Below the pieces are notes generated by a model. That model was not told the origin of the DNA. It searched no databases and worked only from the letters and a program-made list of their open reading frames with translations. From NCBI GenBank assembly GCA_902595115.1, contig CACJOS010000007.1, positions 1 through 54,209 on the forward strand: a DNA stretch of 54,209 bases, written 5' to 3'. This DNA is from an uncultured Pelagibacteraceae bacterium (lineage in GTDB: Bacteria; Pseudomonadota; Alphaproteobacteria; Pelagibacterales; Pelagibacteraceae). The translations under genes were made by a program, and so were the position numbers. Of this stretch, positions 9,684 through 18,566 are shown piece by piece; within the stretch, counting starts at the first letter, position 1; each line of letters opens with the position of its first letter.

Positions 9684-10127
9684 TTATAATTGATTTATTA
9701 AGTCTGGAGCGATTTTTTTTGATTTTCCGAAAAATTTAAGTGCTTTTATAGTTTCTAAATTCGATTTATCACCATCTACCACTACAAATCCAATCATTCC
9801 CATACTTTTATGAGGTGTGCACCAATAAGCATAAATACCTGGCACTGTAAATTTATACTCAGCATCTTTGTTCATTTTAGATTTGAATTTTTCTACACCA
9901 GCAGGAAACCCACCTTTTATAAATTCTACGTTATGACCTTTGGTTGTTGCTTTCCAAAAAACTGTATCACCTGAATTTACTTTTACAATTTTTTGTGAGT
10001 AAACCATACTCTCTTTTCCTAGTTTGTTAAGCATTTCAATTGTTACATCTGCTGCATTCAACAAAGTTGGTAATAAAGTAATTGATATGGTTACTAATGA
10101 TCTTTTGATTATAGATTTTAAATTCAT
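9684..10127 (-). CDS. Pseudoazurin-type periplasmic blue copper protein
   Basis: A 147-residue cupredoxin with a signal peptide (MNLKSIIKRSLVTISITLLP, cleavage near LNA-AD). The type I copper ligands are visible: His in KGHNVEF, then Cys, His and Met in YWCTPHKSMGM. The family role is small periplasmic electron carrier between the respiratory chain and a terminal acceptor. No obvious partner enzyme lies next to it; the neighbours are an ABC ATPase and the BKACE enzyme. The assignment to the pseudoazurin family is strong, the partner unknown. Confidence 0.9.
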   Translation of the reverse strand: MNLKSIIKRSLVTISITLLPTLLNAADVTIEMLNKLGKESMVYSQKIVKVNSGDTVFWKATTKGHNVEFIKGGFPAGVEKFKSKMNKDAEYKFTVPGIYAYWCTPHKSMGMIGFVVVDGDKSNLETIKALKFFGKSKKIAPDLINQL

Positions 10128-10207
10128 AGAGGTTATTTAATATTAAAAGTTATCTTATCAACTCTAATATTGGAGCAAGTTGCCACAGGATATAGTTTTA
10201 AAAGTTT

Positions 10208-11092
10208 TTATTTATGCTTTACTAGTTTTAACTTTTCTCTAGTTTCGGCAGGCGTCATTACTGAAGCTCCTAAGTCCTCAACAATTCTTCTTGCCTTTTC
10301 AACTAGTTGAGCATTTGTAGCTAGCTTTCCTTTTGAAATATATAAATTGTCCTCAAGCCCTACTCTTGGGTTTCCACCCATTACTACTGTTTGAGCAACA
10401 TAAGGCATTTCATTTTTAGAAATTGCAAAACCACTCCATACTGCCTCTTTCGGCATAATATCTTTCATTGCTTGCATTGCTAAAGGTGTAGCGGGTGCAC
10501 CCCAAGGAATACCCAAACACATTTGGAACATTGGGGGATCACTGAGTAATCCCTCTTGATATAACTGAGCTCCAAACCACATATTTCCTAAATCAAAAGC
10601 TTCTATCTCTGGTTTAACTTTTATTTCTTGAAGTCTTTTTGCTGCTTTTCTTAAATCTCTTGGGGTATTGATTGTAATAACAGATCCATCTCCAAAATTT
10701 AAAGTCCCACAATCAAGAGTACAAATCTCAGGTAAGAACTGTTCAGCATTTTCAATTCTTTCCATTACATTCGCCATATCAGTTAATGGACCAAATTGAA
10801 GTGGACTATTTTCTCCTATATCTAAATCACCACCCATTCCAGTCGTAAGATTTAGAACTACGTCTGTGTCTGATGATCTGATTCTATCGACAACTTCTTT
10901 GTATAACTCTAATCTCCTACTTGGTGTTCCATCTTCCTCTCTAACATGTATATGTGCAATCGCTGCGCCGGCTTTTGCTGCTTCGATTGCAGATTTTGCT
11001 ATTTGCTCTGGTGTTTTGGGTAAATCAGGATGTTTTTTAGCAGTATCACCAGATCCAGTAACTGCACACGATATAAATACTTTATTGTTCAT
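10208..11092 (-). CDS. BKACE-family 3-dehydrocarnitine cleavage enzyme
   Basis: A 294-residue beta-keto acid cleavage enzyme. This subgroup converts 3-dehydrocarnitine plus acetyl-CoA to betainyl-CoA plus acetoacetate. The zinc histidines are in HIHVREEDG (about residues 47-49). Family blocks TTGMGGDLDIGEN, EICTLDCGTLNFGDG, CLGIPWGAPATP and NPRVGLEDNLY match the dehydrocarnitine-type branch as I remember it, rather than the lysine-fermentation branch. L-carnitine dehydrogenase (30800-31738) and a betainyl-CoA-type thioesterase (25963-26433) elsewhere in the window supply the steps before and after. The start is 33 bases from a divergent operon. Confidence 0.82.
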   Translation of the reverse strand: MNNKVFISCAVTGSGDTAKKHPDLPKTPEQIAKSAIEAAKAGAAIAHIHVREEDGTPSRRLELYKEVVDRIRSSDTDVVLNLTTGMGGDLDIGENSPLQFGPLTDMANVMERIENAEQFLPEICTLDCGTLNFGDGSVITINTPRDLRKAAKRLQEIKVKPEIEAFDLGNMWFGAQLYQEGLLSDPPMFQMCLGIPWGAPATPLAMQAMKDIMPKEAVWSGFAISKNEMPYVAQTVVMGGNPRVGLEDNLYISKGKLATNAQLVEKARRIVEDLGASVMTPAETREKLKLVKHK

Positions 11093-11125
11093 AATTTATT
11101 AATGGTATAGTTTATTATAATTAAT

Positions 11126-11854
11126 ATGGAAATAACAGAATTAAAAAAAGATTTAGCAGCTACCTTTAGATGGACTGCTAGATTGAATATGAATGAGGGA
11201 GTTGCAAATCACTTTAGCGCATGTGTGCCTGGTTCAACTGATGAATTTTTAGTTAATAAATCAGGTGTTCATTTTAGCCAAATGAAAGTAAGCGATTTAA
11301 TTTTGGTTACCAAAGAAAATATCGAGGAATTAAAAAAAAAACCCGACCTTGTGGATGCTACTGCAATAAATATTCATGGGACAATTCACCAAAAAGTACC
11401 TCATGCAAAATGTATATTTCATGTTCATTCAAAATACGCGACAGCTCTTTCTGCTTTGAAAAACCCTACTCTTCCTCCAATAGATCAAAATACGATGAGG
11501 TTTTATAACCGAGTATCTATATATAATGAGTATGGTGGTATGGGTTTTGAGGAAGAGTCGCTAAAAATGGCTGCTGCATTGGGTAATAAACAAAATCTGT
11601 TAATGTCAAATCATGGAATTTTAACTACTGGTGAAACTGTTTCGGATGGATTTGATGCATTATATTACTTTGAAAAATCTGCAGAAACATATTTAACAGC
11701 TTTAGCAACTGGAAAAGAATTAAATGTAGCATCACACGAAGTGGCAGAAAAAACAGCACAAGAGTGGTCAAACTATCCTTCTGATATGGGTAGAGCACAT
11801 TTAGATCAAATCAGATTAATTTTAGATAAAGAAGAACCTGATTATCAAAATTAA
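11126..11854 (+). CDS. Class II aldolase/adducin-family protein
   Basis: A 242-residue protein of the L-fuculose-phosphate aldolase/adducin fold. The zinc-binding HVH appears in CIFHVHSKYATAL at about residue 110, with a further His in SNHGILTTG near residue 171. Members are aldolases or decarboxylases of hydroxy and keto acids; the substrate cannot be read here. It is the first gene of a six-gene plus-strand operon, 11 bases before an aldehyde dehydrogenase. The pair could therefore release and oxidise an aldehyde. The divergent BKACE gene starts only 33 bases away. Confidence 0.82.
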   Translation: MEITELKKDLAATFRWTARLNMNEGVANHFSACVPGSTDEFLVNKSGVHFSQMKVSDLILVTKENIEELKKKPDLVDATAINIHGTIHQKVPHAKCIFHVHSKYATALSALKNPTLPPIDQNTMRFYNRVSIYNEYGGMGFEEESLKMAAALGNKQNLLMSNHGILTTGETVSDGFDALYYFEKSAETYLTALATGKELNVASHEVAEKTAQEWSNYPSDMGRAHLDQIRLILDKEEPDYQN

Positions 11855-11865
11855 AAAAATAAATT

Positions 11866-13299
11866 ATGAAAGATAAAAAAAAATTTTATATAAATGGACA
11901 ATGGGTCAATCCAATTAAAGCAAAAGATTTTGATGTAATTAATCCCTCTACTGAAGAAGTTTGCGCAATAATTTCTCTAGGCAGCTCTGAAGATACTAAT
12001 CTTGCTGTAAAATCTGCAAAATCATCTTTTGAAACTTGGAAAGAAACTTCAAAGCAAGAAAGAATAAAACTTTTAGAAAAATTATTAGAAATCTATAAAT
12101 CTAGATGGGATGAAATGACTGATGCCATATCAACTGAGCTTGGTTGTCCAAAAGATTGGTGTTCAGCCAATCAAACTGCATCTGGTGCGGGTCATATTGA
12201 AGATTTTATAAAAAGATTAAAAGAATTTAATTTTGAACCTGGTTTTGACAAAGGATCTGTTAATCACATTGTATATGAACCAATTGGTGTATGTGGTTTA
12301 ATTACCCCTTGGAACTGGCCAATTAATCAAATAGCTCTTAAAGTTGTGCCAGCACTTGCAACTGGTTGTACAATGGTTTTGAAACCTTCAGAGATAGCTC
12401 CTTTATCAGCAATGCTTTTCGCAGAAATGATTCATGATGCAAAATTTCCTGCGGGTGTATTTAATTTAGTAAATGGAGATGGACCAGGCGTTGGTACAGA
12501 TTTGTCGGGACATCCTGATGTTGATATGGTTTCCTTTACTGGATCGACAAGAGCAGGAAAGTTAATCACAAAAAATGCAGCTGATACAATAAAAAGAGTT
12601 TGTTTAGAGCTTGGAGGTAAAGGTGGAAATATTGTATTTGCCGATGCTTATCCTGATGCGGTTAGAGACGGAATACGAAATGTCATGAGTAACTCTGGTC
12701 AATCATGTGATGCACCAACAAGAATGTTAGTAGAAAAATCAATATACAAACGAGCAGTAGAAGAAGCTGCAGATGAAGCTAATAAAATTAAAGTAGATCT
12801 TGCATCAAAAGCTGGCGAACATATAGGTCCGGTTATATCTAAAACGCAATACGATAAAATTCAAAGTTTAATCAAGAGTGGAATTGAAGAAGGAGCGACC
12901 TTAGTAGCTGGTGGACCTGAGAAACCTGAAGATTTCAAAAAAGGATATTTTATAAAGCCAACAGTGTTCACAGATGTAAATAATGATATGAGAATTGCTA
13001 AAGAGGAAATTTTTGGTCCAGTTTTATCTATAATTCCCTTTGAGAATGAAGAAGAGGCAATAAAAATTACAAATGACACTGAATATGGTCTTGGAAACTA
13101 TTTGCAAACTGAGGACAAAGAAAAGGCAAAAAGAGTTTCAAAAAAATTAAGATCTGGAATTGTGTACGTAAATCACAAACCTGCGGACTCTGGCACTCCA
13201 TTTGGTGGTTATAGACAGTCTGGAAACGGACGTGAAGGAGGTACCTGGGGTTTACATGAATATTTGGAAGTGAAAACTATCACTGAATGGAAAAATTAA
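11866..13299 (+). CDS. NAD(P)-dependent aldehyde dehydrogenase
   Basis: A 477-residue ALDH-superfamily enzyme of normal length. The NAD-site block TPWNWPINQIALKV, the glutamate motif LELGGKGG and the catalytic cysteine in NSGQSCDAPTR are intact, as are the late motifs KEEIFGPVLSI and PFGGYRQSG. The substrate is unknown. In this setting betaine aldehyde, trimethylaminobutyraldehyde or an aldolase product are candidates, and none can be preferred from sequence. It is translated from the class II aldolase operon and is followed one base later by a VOC gene. Confidence 0.92.
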   Translation: MKDKKKFYINGQWVNPIKAKDFDVINPSTEEVCAIISLGSSEDTNLAVKSAKSSFETWKETSKQERIKLLEKLLEIYKSRWDEMTDAISTELGCPKDWCSANQTASGAGHIEDFIKRLKEFNFEPGFDKGSVNHIVYEPIGVCGLITPWNWPINQIALKVVPALATGCTMVLKPSEIAPLSAMLFAEMIHDAKFPAGVFNLVNGDGPGVGTDLSGHPDVDMVSFTGSTRAGKLITKNAADTIKRVCLELGGKGGNIVFADAYPDAVRDGIRNVMSNSGQSCDAPTRMLVEKSIYKRAVEEAADEANKIKVDLASKAGEHIGPVISKTQYDKIQSLIKSGIEEGATLVAGGPEKPEDFKKGYFIKPTVFTDVNNDMRIAKEEIFGPVLSIIPFENEEEAIKITNDTEYGLGNYLQTEDKEKAKRVSKKLRSGIVYVNHKPADSGTPFGGYRQSGNGREGGTWGLHEYLEVKTITEWKN

Positions 13300-13300
13300 G

Positions 13301-13684
13301 ATGATTGGGTATGTAATGGTAGGTACAAATAATCTAGATAAAGCCATTAATTTTTATGATGAAGTTTTACAAATTATAAATTTAAAAAGAAAAGATACTG
13401 ATGAATTTTGTGCTGGATATACGCAAAAAGATGGCGATGGTGCTATAGAATTTTATGTCACAAAACCAGCAAATGGTAAAACTGCTACTTTCGGAAATGG
13501 AACACAAGTTTCTTTTATTGTTTCATCAAGAGAGATAGTTGATAAATTTCATGAGATCGGTTTAAAAGCAGGCGGTAGCAGCGAAGGAAGCGGCGGAGAA
13601 AGACCAGAAGGATCTGGTGTATATTATTCATATATTCGCGATTTAGATGGAAATAAAATCTGCGCTTTTACAAATAACAAATAA
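13301..13684 (+). CDS. Glyoxalase/VOC-superfamily protein
   Basis: A 127-residue single VOC unit. The start GYVMVGTNNLDKAINFYDEVL is typical of glyoxalase/bleomycin-resistance-like folds, and the end YYSYIRDLDGNKICAF contains the usual DPDGN-like turn with its metal-site neighbourhood. Function ranges from lyase to dioxygenase to binding protein; I cannot choose. It sits between the aldehyde dehydrogenase (1 base) and a homocysteine methyltransferase (5 bases) in one operon, so it probably acts on or protects an intermediate of that pathway. Confidence 0.82.
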   Translation: MIGYVMVGTNNLDKAINFYDEVLQIINLKRKDTDEFCAGYTQKDGDGAIEFYVTKPANGKTATFGNGTQVSFIVSSREIVDKFHEIGLKAGGSSEGSGGERPEGSGVYYSYIRDLDGNKICAFTNNK

Positions 13685-13689
13685 ATTAA

Positions 13690-14601
13690 ATGTCTTATTC
13701 ATCAATTGAAAAGCGATTAGCTGAAGGAAAAATAATAATTCTTGATGGGGGAATAGGAGGAGAATTGCAAAAAGTTGGTGCAAAAATGGATAAAGGACTG
13801 TGGTGTGGGAGATGTTCTTTAGATAGTCCAGATGAACTTTTAAAAGTGCACGAAAATTATATTAAAGCTGGTGCTGATGTAATAACCGCAAATACTTATG
13901 CTTCAACCCCTATATCAATGAAAAAATATGGTTATGAAGATCTGATTCAAGAATGCAATATTAAAAGTATCAAAATTGCAAAAGAGGCCGTGTCAGGTAA
14001 AAATGTTTTAGTTGCTGGATCTGTCTCCACTTACGGTTATTTTATTAAAGATGGTGTTGCTAAAATGAAACCAAGTTTTGATGAACACTTAAAAATTTTG
14101 TCAGATACAGGAGTAGATTTAATTATTCTTGAAGCTATGTCGTCACAAGCTGACATTGTTGAAACTTTAATTGAATGTTCAAGTAATTTAAAATTACCAA
14201 CTTGGTTATCAATATCTTGTGTATTTGATAAAAATAAAAATATTCATCTTGGATATGATGATGATGTTTCTCATAAAGATCCTCAAGTTTATGAGGAGCT
14301 TGAAGACTCATTACATAGATTTAAAAAATTCCATTCAGGACCAATACTTGTTGCACACTCAAACATGAGTGTAACTGAAGAAGCCGTCAGAATACTAAAA
14401 AATAATCATAATAATACAGTTGGCGCTTATCCAAACAGAGGACACTTTGTTAAACCAGAATGGAAGTTTACTGATGATATTAAGCCAAGTGATTATGTTA
14501 AAAGTGCAAAAAAATGGATTGATAGTGGGGCACAAATTATTGGTGGTTGTTGTGGTATTGGTGTTGAAGAGATAAAAGCAATTTCAATTCTAAAAAATTA
14601 A
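13690..14601 (+). CDS. Homocysteine S-methyltransferase-family enzyme
   Basis: A 303-residue zinc methyltransferase that should move a methyl group from an onium donor to homocysteine, making methionine. It starts with the family block ILDGGIGGELQKVGA, has GADVITANTYASTP near residues 60-73, a first zinc Cys in LSISCVF and the paired cysteines in IIGGCCGIGVEE. Known family donors include S-methylmethionine, betaine and related sulfonium compounds; this one is not identified. It is distinct from the BHMT-like gene at 43222-44262. The next gene is msrA, which also serves methionine economy. Confidence 0.87.
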   Translation: MSYSSIEKRLAEGKIIILDGGIGGELQKVGAKMDKGLWCGRCSLDSPDELLKVHENYIKAGADVITANTYASTPISMKKYGYEDLIQECNIKSIKIAKEAVSGKNVLVAGSVSTYGYFIKDGVAKMKPSFDEHLKILSDTGVDLIILEAMSSQADIVETLIECSSNLKLPTWLSISCVFDKNKNIHLGYDDDVSHKDPQVYEELEDSLHRFKKFHSGPILVAHSNMSVTEEAVRILKNNHNNTVGAYPNRGHFVKPEWKFTDDIKPSDYVKSAKKWIDSGAQIIGGCCGIGVEEIKAISILKN

Positions 14602-14615
14602 TATAAAATAAAAAT

Positions 14616-15071
14616 ATGAAGACATTTATTGGTGGTATTGGTTGCTTTTGGGATGAAACTAAGTACGAGGGTATCGAGGGAGTAATTTCTACTGAGTGCG
14701 GTTATTGCGGCGGAGACGAACCAAACGTCACTTATAAAGCAGTATGTGGTGGAGATACTGGTCATATTGAAGTTGTTAAAGTAGAGTATGATGAAAAAGT
14801 TAAATCATATGAAGATATGGTGAGACTTTTTTTTAAATTACACGACTCTACTCAAGTAAACCGTCAAGGTACGTATGTGGGAATTCAATATAGATCTGAA
14901 ATTTTTTATAATAATGATGAAGAAAAAAAAATTGCGGAAAAAGTTTTAGAGGAAATGAATAATAAACTTGGTGGTAAAGTTTCTACCAAAGTTTCAAAAG
15001 AGAAAAATTATTGTAAGGCTGAAGGTTATCATCAAAAATATGAACAAAAAAAATCTTTGAAATTTGATTAA
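14616..15071 (+). CDS. msrA: Peptide-methionine (S)-S-oxide reductase, cytoplasmic
   Basis: A 151-residue MsrA that reduces methionine S-sulfoxide. The catalytic block is IGCFWDETKYEG at about residues 8-19, followed by the family motifs GYCGGDEPNVTYKAV and GDTGHIEVVKVEYD, and YHQKYEQKK at the end. No signal peptide is present, in contrast to the exported MsrA at 28972-29544. It lies 14 bases after the homocysteine methyltransferase in the same operon. Confidence 0.93.
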   Translation: MKTFIGGIGCFWDETKYEGIEGVISTECGYCGGDEPNVTYKAVCGGDTGHIEVVKVEYDEKVKSYEDMVRLFFKLHDSTQVNRQGTYVGIQYRSEIFYNNDEEKKIAEKVLEEMNNKLGGKVSTKVSKEKNYCKAEGYHQKYEQKKSLKFD

Positions 15072-15082
15072 CTTTATTTAAT

Positions 15083-16240
15083 TTGACTAAAATAATATCA
15101 TATAAGAATCCTGAATTAGCAACGGTCAAAGATAATAAAGCTGTATGGAATCTCCCTAAAACTAGAAGACAAGGTTATAGAAATCTTCACAAAATAAATA
15201 GATATGGATTATTTTTAAGATCAGATTTGGTTTTAAAATTAAAAAAAAAATACAAAAATACAATCTATAAAAAACCACTGGTAAAAAAAATGACTAAACA
15301 AAAGTCTTTTTGCTCTTTAATAGTTGGAAATAAACAAAATATTTATTTTGAAAAATACGCCAAAGATTTTCCAAAAAATCAACCTCAAACGATAATGTCT
15401 ATAACAAAAATGTTTATTAATCTTTTCGTGGGAGAACTATTGAATAATAAGTCAATAAATCTTGATAAAAAAGTATCTTACTACCTTCCAAAAATTGGGA
15501 GTGGCTATGCCAATGCTAAAGTGCAAGACGTATTAAATATGAATGTGATAAATGCCTACACAGAAGATTACACTAAGGCATACTCTTCATCTTTTTTACA
15601 TGAGCCTGTTGGTGGATGGAGACTACCAAAAAGTGGTGATACGCATTTAAGTCAGGAAAGTTATTTAAATACTATCAAATCAAAAAAAAATAAAAATTTA
15701 GAAAACAAAAGTAATTTAGCTTTTTATAAATCTGCAAATACCGATGTTATAGGATTAATAGTTGAAAAGATCAGCGGTAAATCATTAAGACATTGGATGT
15801 TAAGAGCAGTTGAGGCAGCTGGGTTTGAAGATGGGCTTTATATTGCATCTGACAGATATGGTATGCCTTGGATGTCAGGGGGAGGATGTTTGATAACAAG
15901 AGATTTTTTAAGAATGGGTCTTTTATTTGCAAGAAAAGGTAAAGGGGTAGGAAATAGGAAGATTGGCTCAAGCTCTTTTTTAAACCGAACTTTAAAGAAT
16001 GTTGGTCCAAAATATATGAATTTATCAAATAATAAATATTTATATTATTCTAACTCTACTATGGTATCTGGAAATATGATCGGCCATTCAGGTTATGGTG
16101 GTCAATTTTTAGCTATAAATTTAAAAACTGGAAACGTTGCTGCATTTTTTTCTGTTTTAGAAACTAAATCTGCAACAAAAGAAAATTACAAAGTAGATAT
16201 GATTAATATGTTAATTGATTTAGTGGATACCAAATACTAA
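15083..16240 (+). CDS. Serine hydrolase of the beta-lactamase class C/esterase family
   Basis: A 385-residue penicillin-binding-protein-like hydrolase. The SxxK nucleophile motif is SITKMF near residue 111, a Tyr/Asn motif is in FYKSANTDVIGLIVEK, and a late HxG-type motif is in IGHSGYGGQFL. No signal peptide is evident, so a cytoplasmic esterase or amidase is likelier than a beta-lactamase. The start is a TTG at 15083: an in-frame stop at 15065-15067 leaves no upstream ATG, and the next ATG would remove a family-like N-terminal segment. It is the last gene of the aldolase operon and its end overlaps the convergent gene by four bases. Confidence 0.82.
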   Translation: MTKIISYKNPELATVKDNKAVWNLPKTRRQGYRNLHKINRYGLFLRSDLVLKLKKKYKNTIYKKPLVKKMTKQKSFCSLIVGNKQNIYFEKYAKDFPKNQPQTIMSITKMFINLFVGELLNNKSINLDKKVSYYLPKIGSGYANAKVQDVLNMNVINAYTEDYTKAYSSSFLHEPVGGWRLPKSGDTHLSQESYLNTIKSKKNKNLENKSNLAFYKSANTDVIGLIVEKISGKSLRHWMLRAVEAAGFEDGLYIASDRYGMPWMSGGGCLITRDFLRMGLLFARKGKGVGNRKIGSSSFLNRTLKNVGPKYMNLSNNKYLYYSNSTMVSGNMIGHSGYGGQFLAINLKTGNVAAFFSVLETKSATKENYKVDMINMLIDLVDTKY

Positions 16241-17142
16241 GCGGTAATTTTTTTATCCTCTTTAGGAGCAAGAACAACTGCTAAAATTCCACCTAAAATA
16301 ATCATTGAACTTCCAACTATTTCTCTCCATCCAAAAGGTTCATCGGTTAAAATACTGGAGCTTACAACTCCAACGACTATTTCTGTTAGAAAAAGAATTG
16401 AGCATAGTCCAGCACCTAGTTTGCTTGGTGCCCAAAGAATAACAATTCCTGTAGGAATGAAATAAAATAATGACAAAATAATTAAGAACATTGCCATTGG
16501 AATAAAAGACTCTATTGGCGGTGTTTCGCCCAAATAATCAACTAATAAAAAACCAGCCACAATATTAAATAATGTTCCATAGAAGAAAAATGAAAATATA
16601 ATTGGAAATACTCCATCAGTCTTTACAACCTCTAGTCTTATCATTCCTCCTGCAAAAATTGCTCCTCCAGCTAGAGCTATCCAATCCCCGGCATTTTGAG
16701 GTAAAGGTATAATTGCATCTTTACTAAAAACTATCCATAAGCCAGCTAGAGCTAGTGAAAGTGTAACGGCTCTTTGCCAACCAGGTCTTCTTTTTAAAAA
16801 TAAGATTTCAAAAATAGTAGTCCAAATAGGAGTCATGTAAAAAAGTATTAAAGCTCTTATTACATCTGTTAATAGAAAACTTAGTGCATAACAAATAAAA
16901 CCACCGCCAACCAATAATCCTGTTAATGGAAGCTCGAAGCCACTTCCTTTTTTTTTATAAACTCTCCAGAGAGCGATTGGTAACAGCAATAACACTCCAA
17001 TTACCATCTGGGCAATTGTACCCCATCCGCCAGTTAATCCTCCAGCTTCTAGTGTGCGTTGAGGTAGCCAATAAATTCCCCAAGCTCCAGCGGAAAATGC
17101 TAAAGCAAGTGCAATTTTAAAATGGTGAGGGTGTCTTTGCAT
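16237..17142 (-). CDS. EamA/DMT-family membrane transporter
   Basis: A 301-residue drug/metabolite transporter with about ten hydrophobic helices and the two-fold EamA layout (WGIYWLPQRTLEAGG near the start; AGLCSILFLTEIVVGV in the second half). Substrates of the family are metabolites, often exported; none can be named. Its composition differs from neighbours: richer in Gly, Ala, Trp and Arg and poorer in Lys and Asn. This hints at transfer or at strong conservation. It ends the operon that starts with the iron alcohol dehydrogenase at 19760. Confidence 0.9.
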   Translation of the reverse strand: MQRHPHHFKIALALAFSAGAWGIYWLPQRTLEAGGLTGGWGTIAQMVIGVLLLLPIALWRVYKKKGSGFELPLTGLLVGGGFICYALSFLLTDVIRALILFYMTPIWTTIFEILFLKRRPGWQRAVTLSLALAGLWIVFSKDAIIPLPQNAGDWIALAGGAIFAGGMIRLEVVKTDGVFPIIFSFFFYGTLFNIVAGFLLVDYLGETPPIESFIPMAMFLIILSLFYFIPTGIVILWAPSKLGAGLCSILFLTEIVVGVVSSSILTDEPFGWREIVGSSMIILGGILAVVLAPKEDKKITA

Positions 17143-17148
17143 TAATTA

Positions 17149-18561
17149 TTATATTTCCGGTTTTATTTTTGAATAATTGAACATCTGTTCGTATTTTCTT
17201 GCAAATGCAAGTACTTTTAAATCGTCGTTCTTTTTTCCTATTATTTGCATACCCATTGGTAGTTTATTTTTATTAAAACCAACTGGAACTGTTATAGTTG
17301 GTAATTCTAAAAGGCTTGATAATATAAAAACTTCAATCCATCGATGATAAGTATCTAAATTAAAATCATTTATTTTTTCTGGATAATTTAATTCTTTTTT
17401 AAACGGAAATACTTGTGCTGATGGCAAAGCTAAAAAATCATAATCTTTAAATATCTGATTTATATCATTTATAGACTTTTTTCTTTTTTCTAATGCAATA
17501 TCAATGTCATTATCTTTAATATCTTTTCCCCTATTGTACTCCCAAATTGCCTGAAAAGTCATTTCATTAATATCTTTAATACTCATACTTCCAATATCCA
17601 TAAATATACTTCTTGATCTGAATGTTAACCACGAGTTCCATAATTCATCAGTATTAATACCTGATTTCAAAAAATCTATTTTTATATTTTGCTTATTTAA
17701 CTCACTTAATTTTTTTTCGCAAATTTCTAATATTTCATTTTCAAATTTATAATTACCATTTATATCGGATAACCATCCTATTTTTATATTTTTAATTTCT
17801 GAATCTTTTATTTCAAAATTTTGAAAATTAGATTTTAATTCTAAAGAATATGGATCCAAATTATTTTTACCAGTTACGCTATCTAAAATAATTGTCATAT
17901 CGTCTGGTGTTCTAGATAAAAAACCAGGAGTAGTTAAAATAGGAATATTTTTTTGGTTGTCTGATCTAGCAGAAGCAATAACTCCTGGGGTTGGTCTAAA
18001 ACCGTATATATTAGAATATGCAGCGGGATTCCTACATGAACCCATTTGATCTGTACCATCAGCAAAGGGAACTAATTGAGCAGCAACAGCAGAACTTGCG
18101 CCTCCGCTTGAACCACCAGACGACTTACTTAAGTCATAAACATTTGAAGTTGGACCAAAAAGTCTATTAATTGTATGTCCTCCAACTCCGAGTTCAGCTG
18201 TATTAGTTTTTCCAATTATTATTGCGCCGTTTTCAATTAGTTTATCCACAAAAAAAGAATTTTTTTTTGGAAAATAATCTTTGTAACCTTTAAAACCGTA
18301 TGTTGTTTGAATTCCAACGACATCACTTAAATCTTTAACAGCTAACGGTAAACCAAACAAAGATTTATTTTTATTCTCTTGATTATCTTTTTTTTTAGCC
18401 TCTTCTAAAATTTTCTCAGTCTCTTTTAAAAGAATAATTGCATTTAATTTTGGATTATACTTTTCAATCCTTGCTAAATAGAATTCTACTACTTCTTTTA
18501 CTGATATCTGTTTTGTCTGAATTAATTTAATAATTTCAGATACTTTTTTGTTTTCTAGCAT
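17149..18561 (-). CDS. Amidase-signature enzyme
   Basis: A 470-residue amidase of the GatA/AtzE superfamily. The Ser-cisSer-Lys triad is recognisable: Lys in LAVKDLSDV, the glycine-serine stretch KSSGGSSGGASSAVAA, and the nucleophile serine in DQMGSCRNPA. The rest of the length fits a stand-alone amidase rather than GatA, and no gatB or gatC lies nearby. The substrate is unknown. It lies five bases after an iron alcohol dehydrogenase and six bases before a DMT transporter, suggesting an uptake-and-breakdown operon for an amide or amine. Confidence 0.9.
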   Translation of the reverse strand: MLENKKVSEIIKLIQTKQISVKEVVEFYLARIEKYNPKLNAIILLKETEKILEEAKKKDNQENKNKSLFGLPLAVKDLSDVVGIQTTYGFKGYKDYFPKKNSFFVDKLIENGAIIIGKTNTAELGVGGHTINRLFGPTSNVYDLSKSSGGSSGGASSAVAAQLVPFADGTDQMGSCRNPAAYSNIYGFRPTPGVIASARSDNQKNIPILTTPGFLSRTPDDMTIILDSVTGKNNLDPYSLELKSNFQNFEIKDSEIKNIKIGWLSDINGNYKFENEILEICEKKLSELNKQNIKIDFLKSGINTDELWNSWLTFRSRSIFMDIGSMSIKDINEMTFQAIWEYNRGKDIKDNDIDIALEKRKKSINDINQIFKDYDFLALPSAQVFPFKKELNYPEKINDFNLDTYHRWIEVFILSSLLELPTITVPVGFNKNKLPMGMQIIGKKNDDLKVLAFARKYEQMFNYSKIKPEI

Positions 18562-18566
18562 CTGCC

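Noticed and set aside
15083-16240. A true beta-lactamase
   Set aside because: No signal peptide and only the general SxxK, Tyr/Asn and HxG pattern shared with esterases and amidases.
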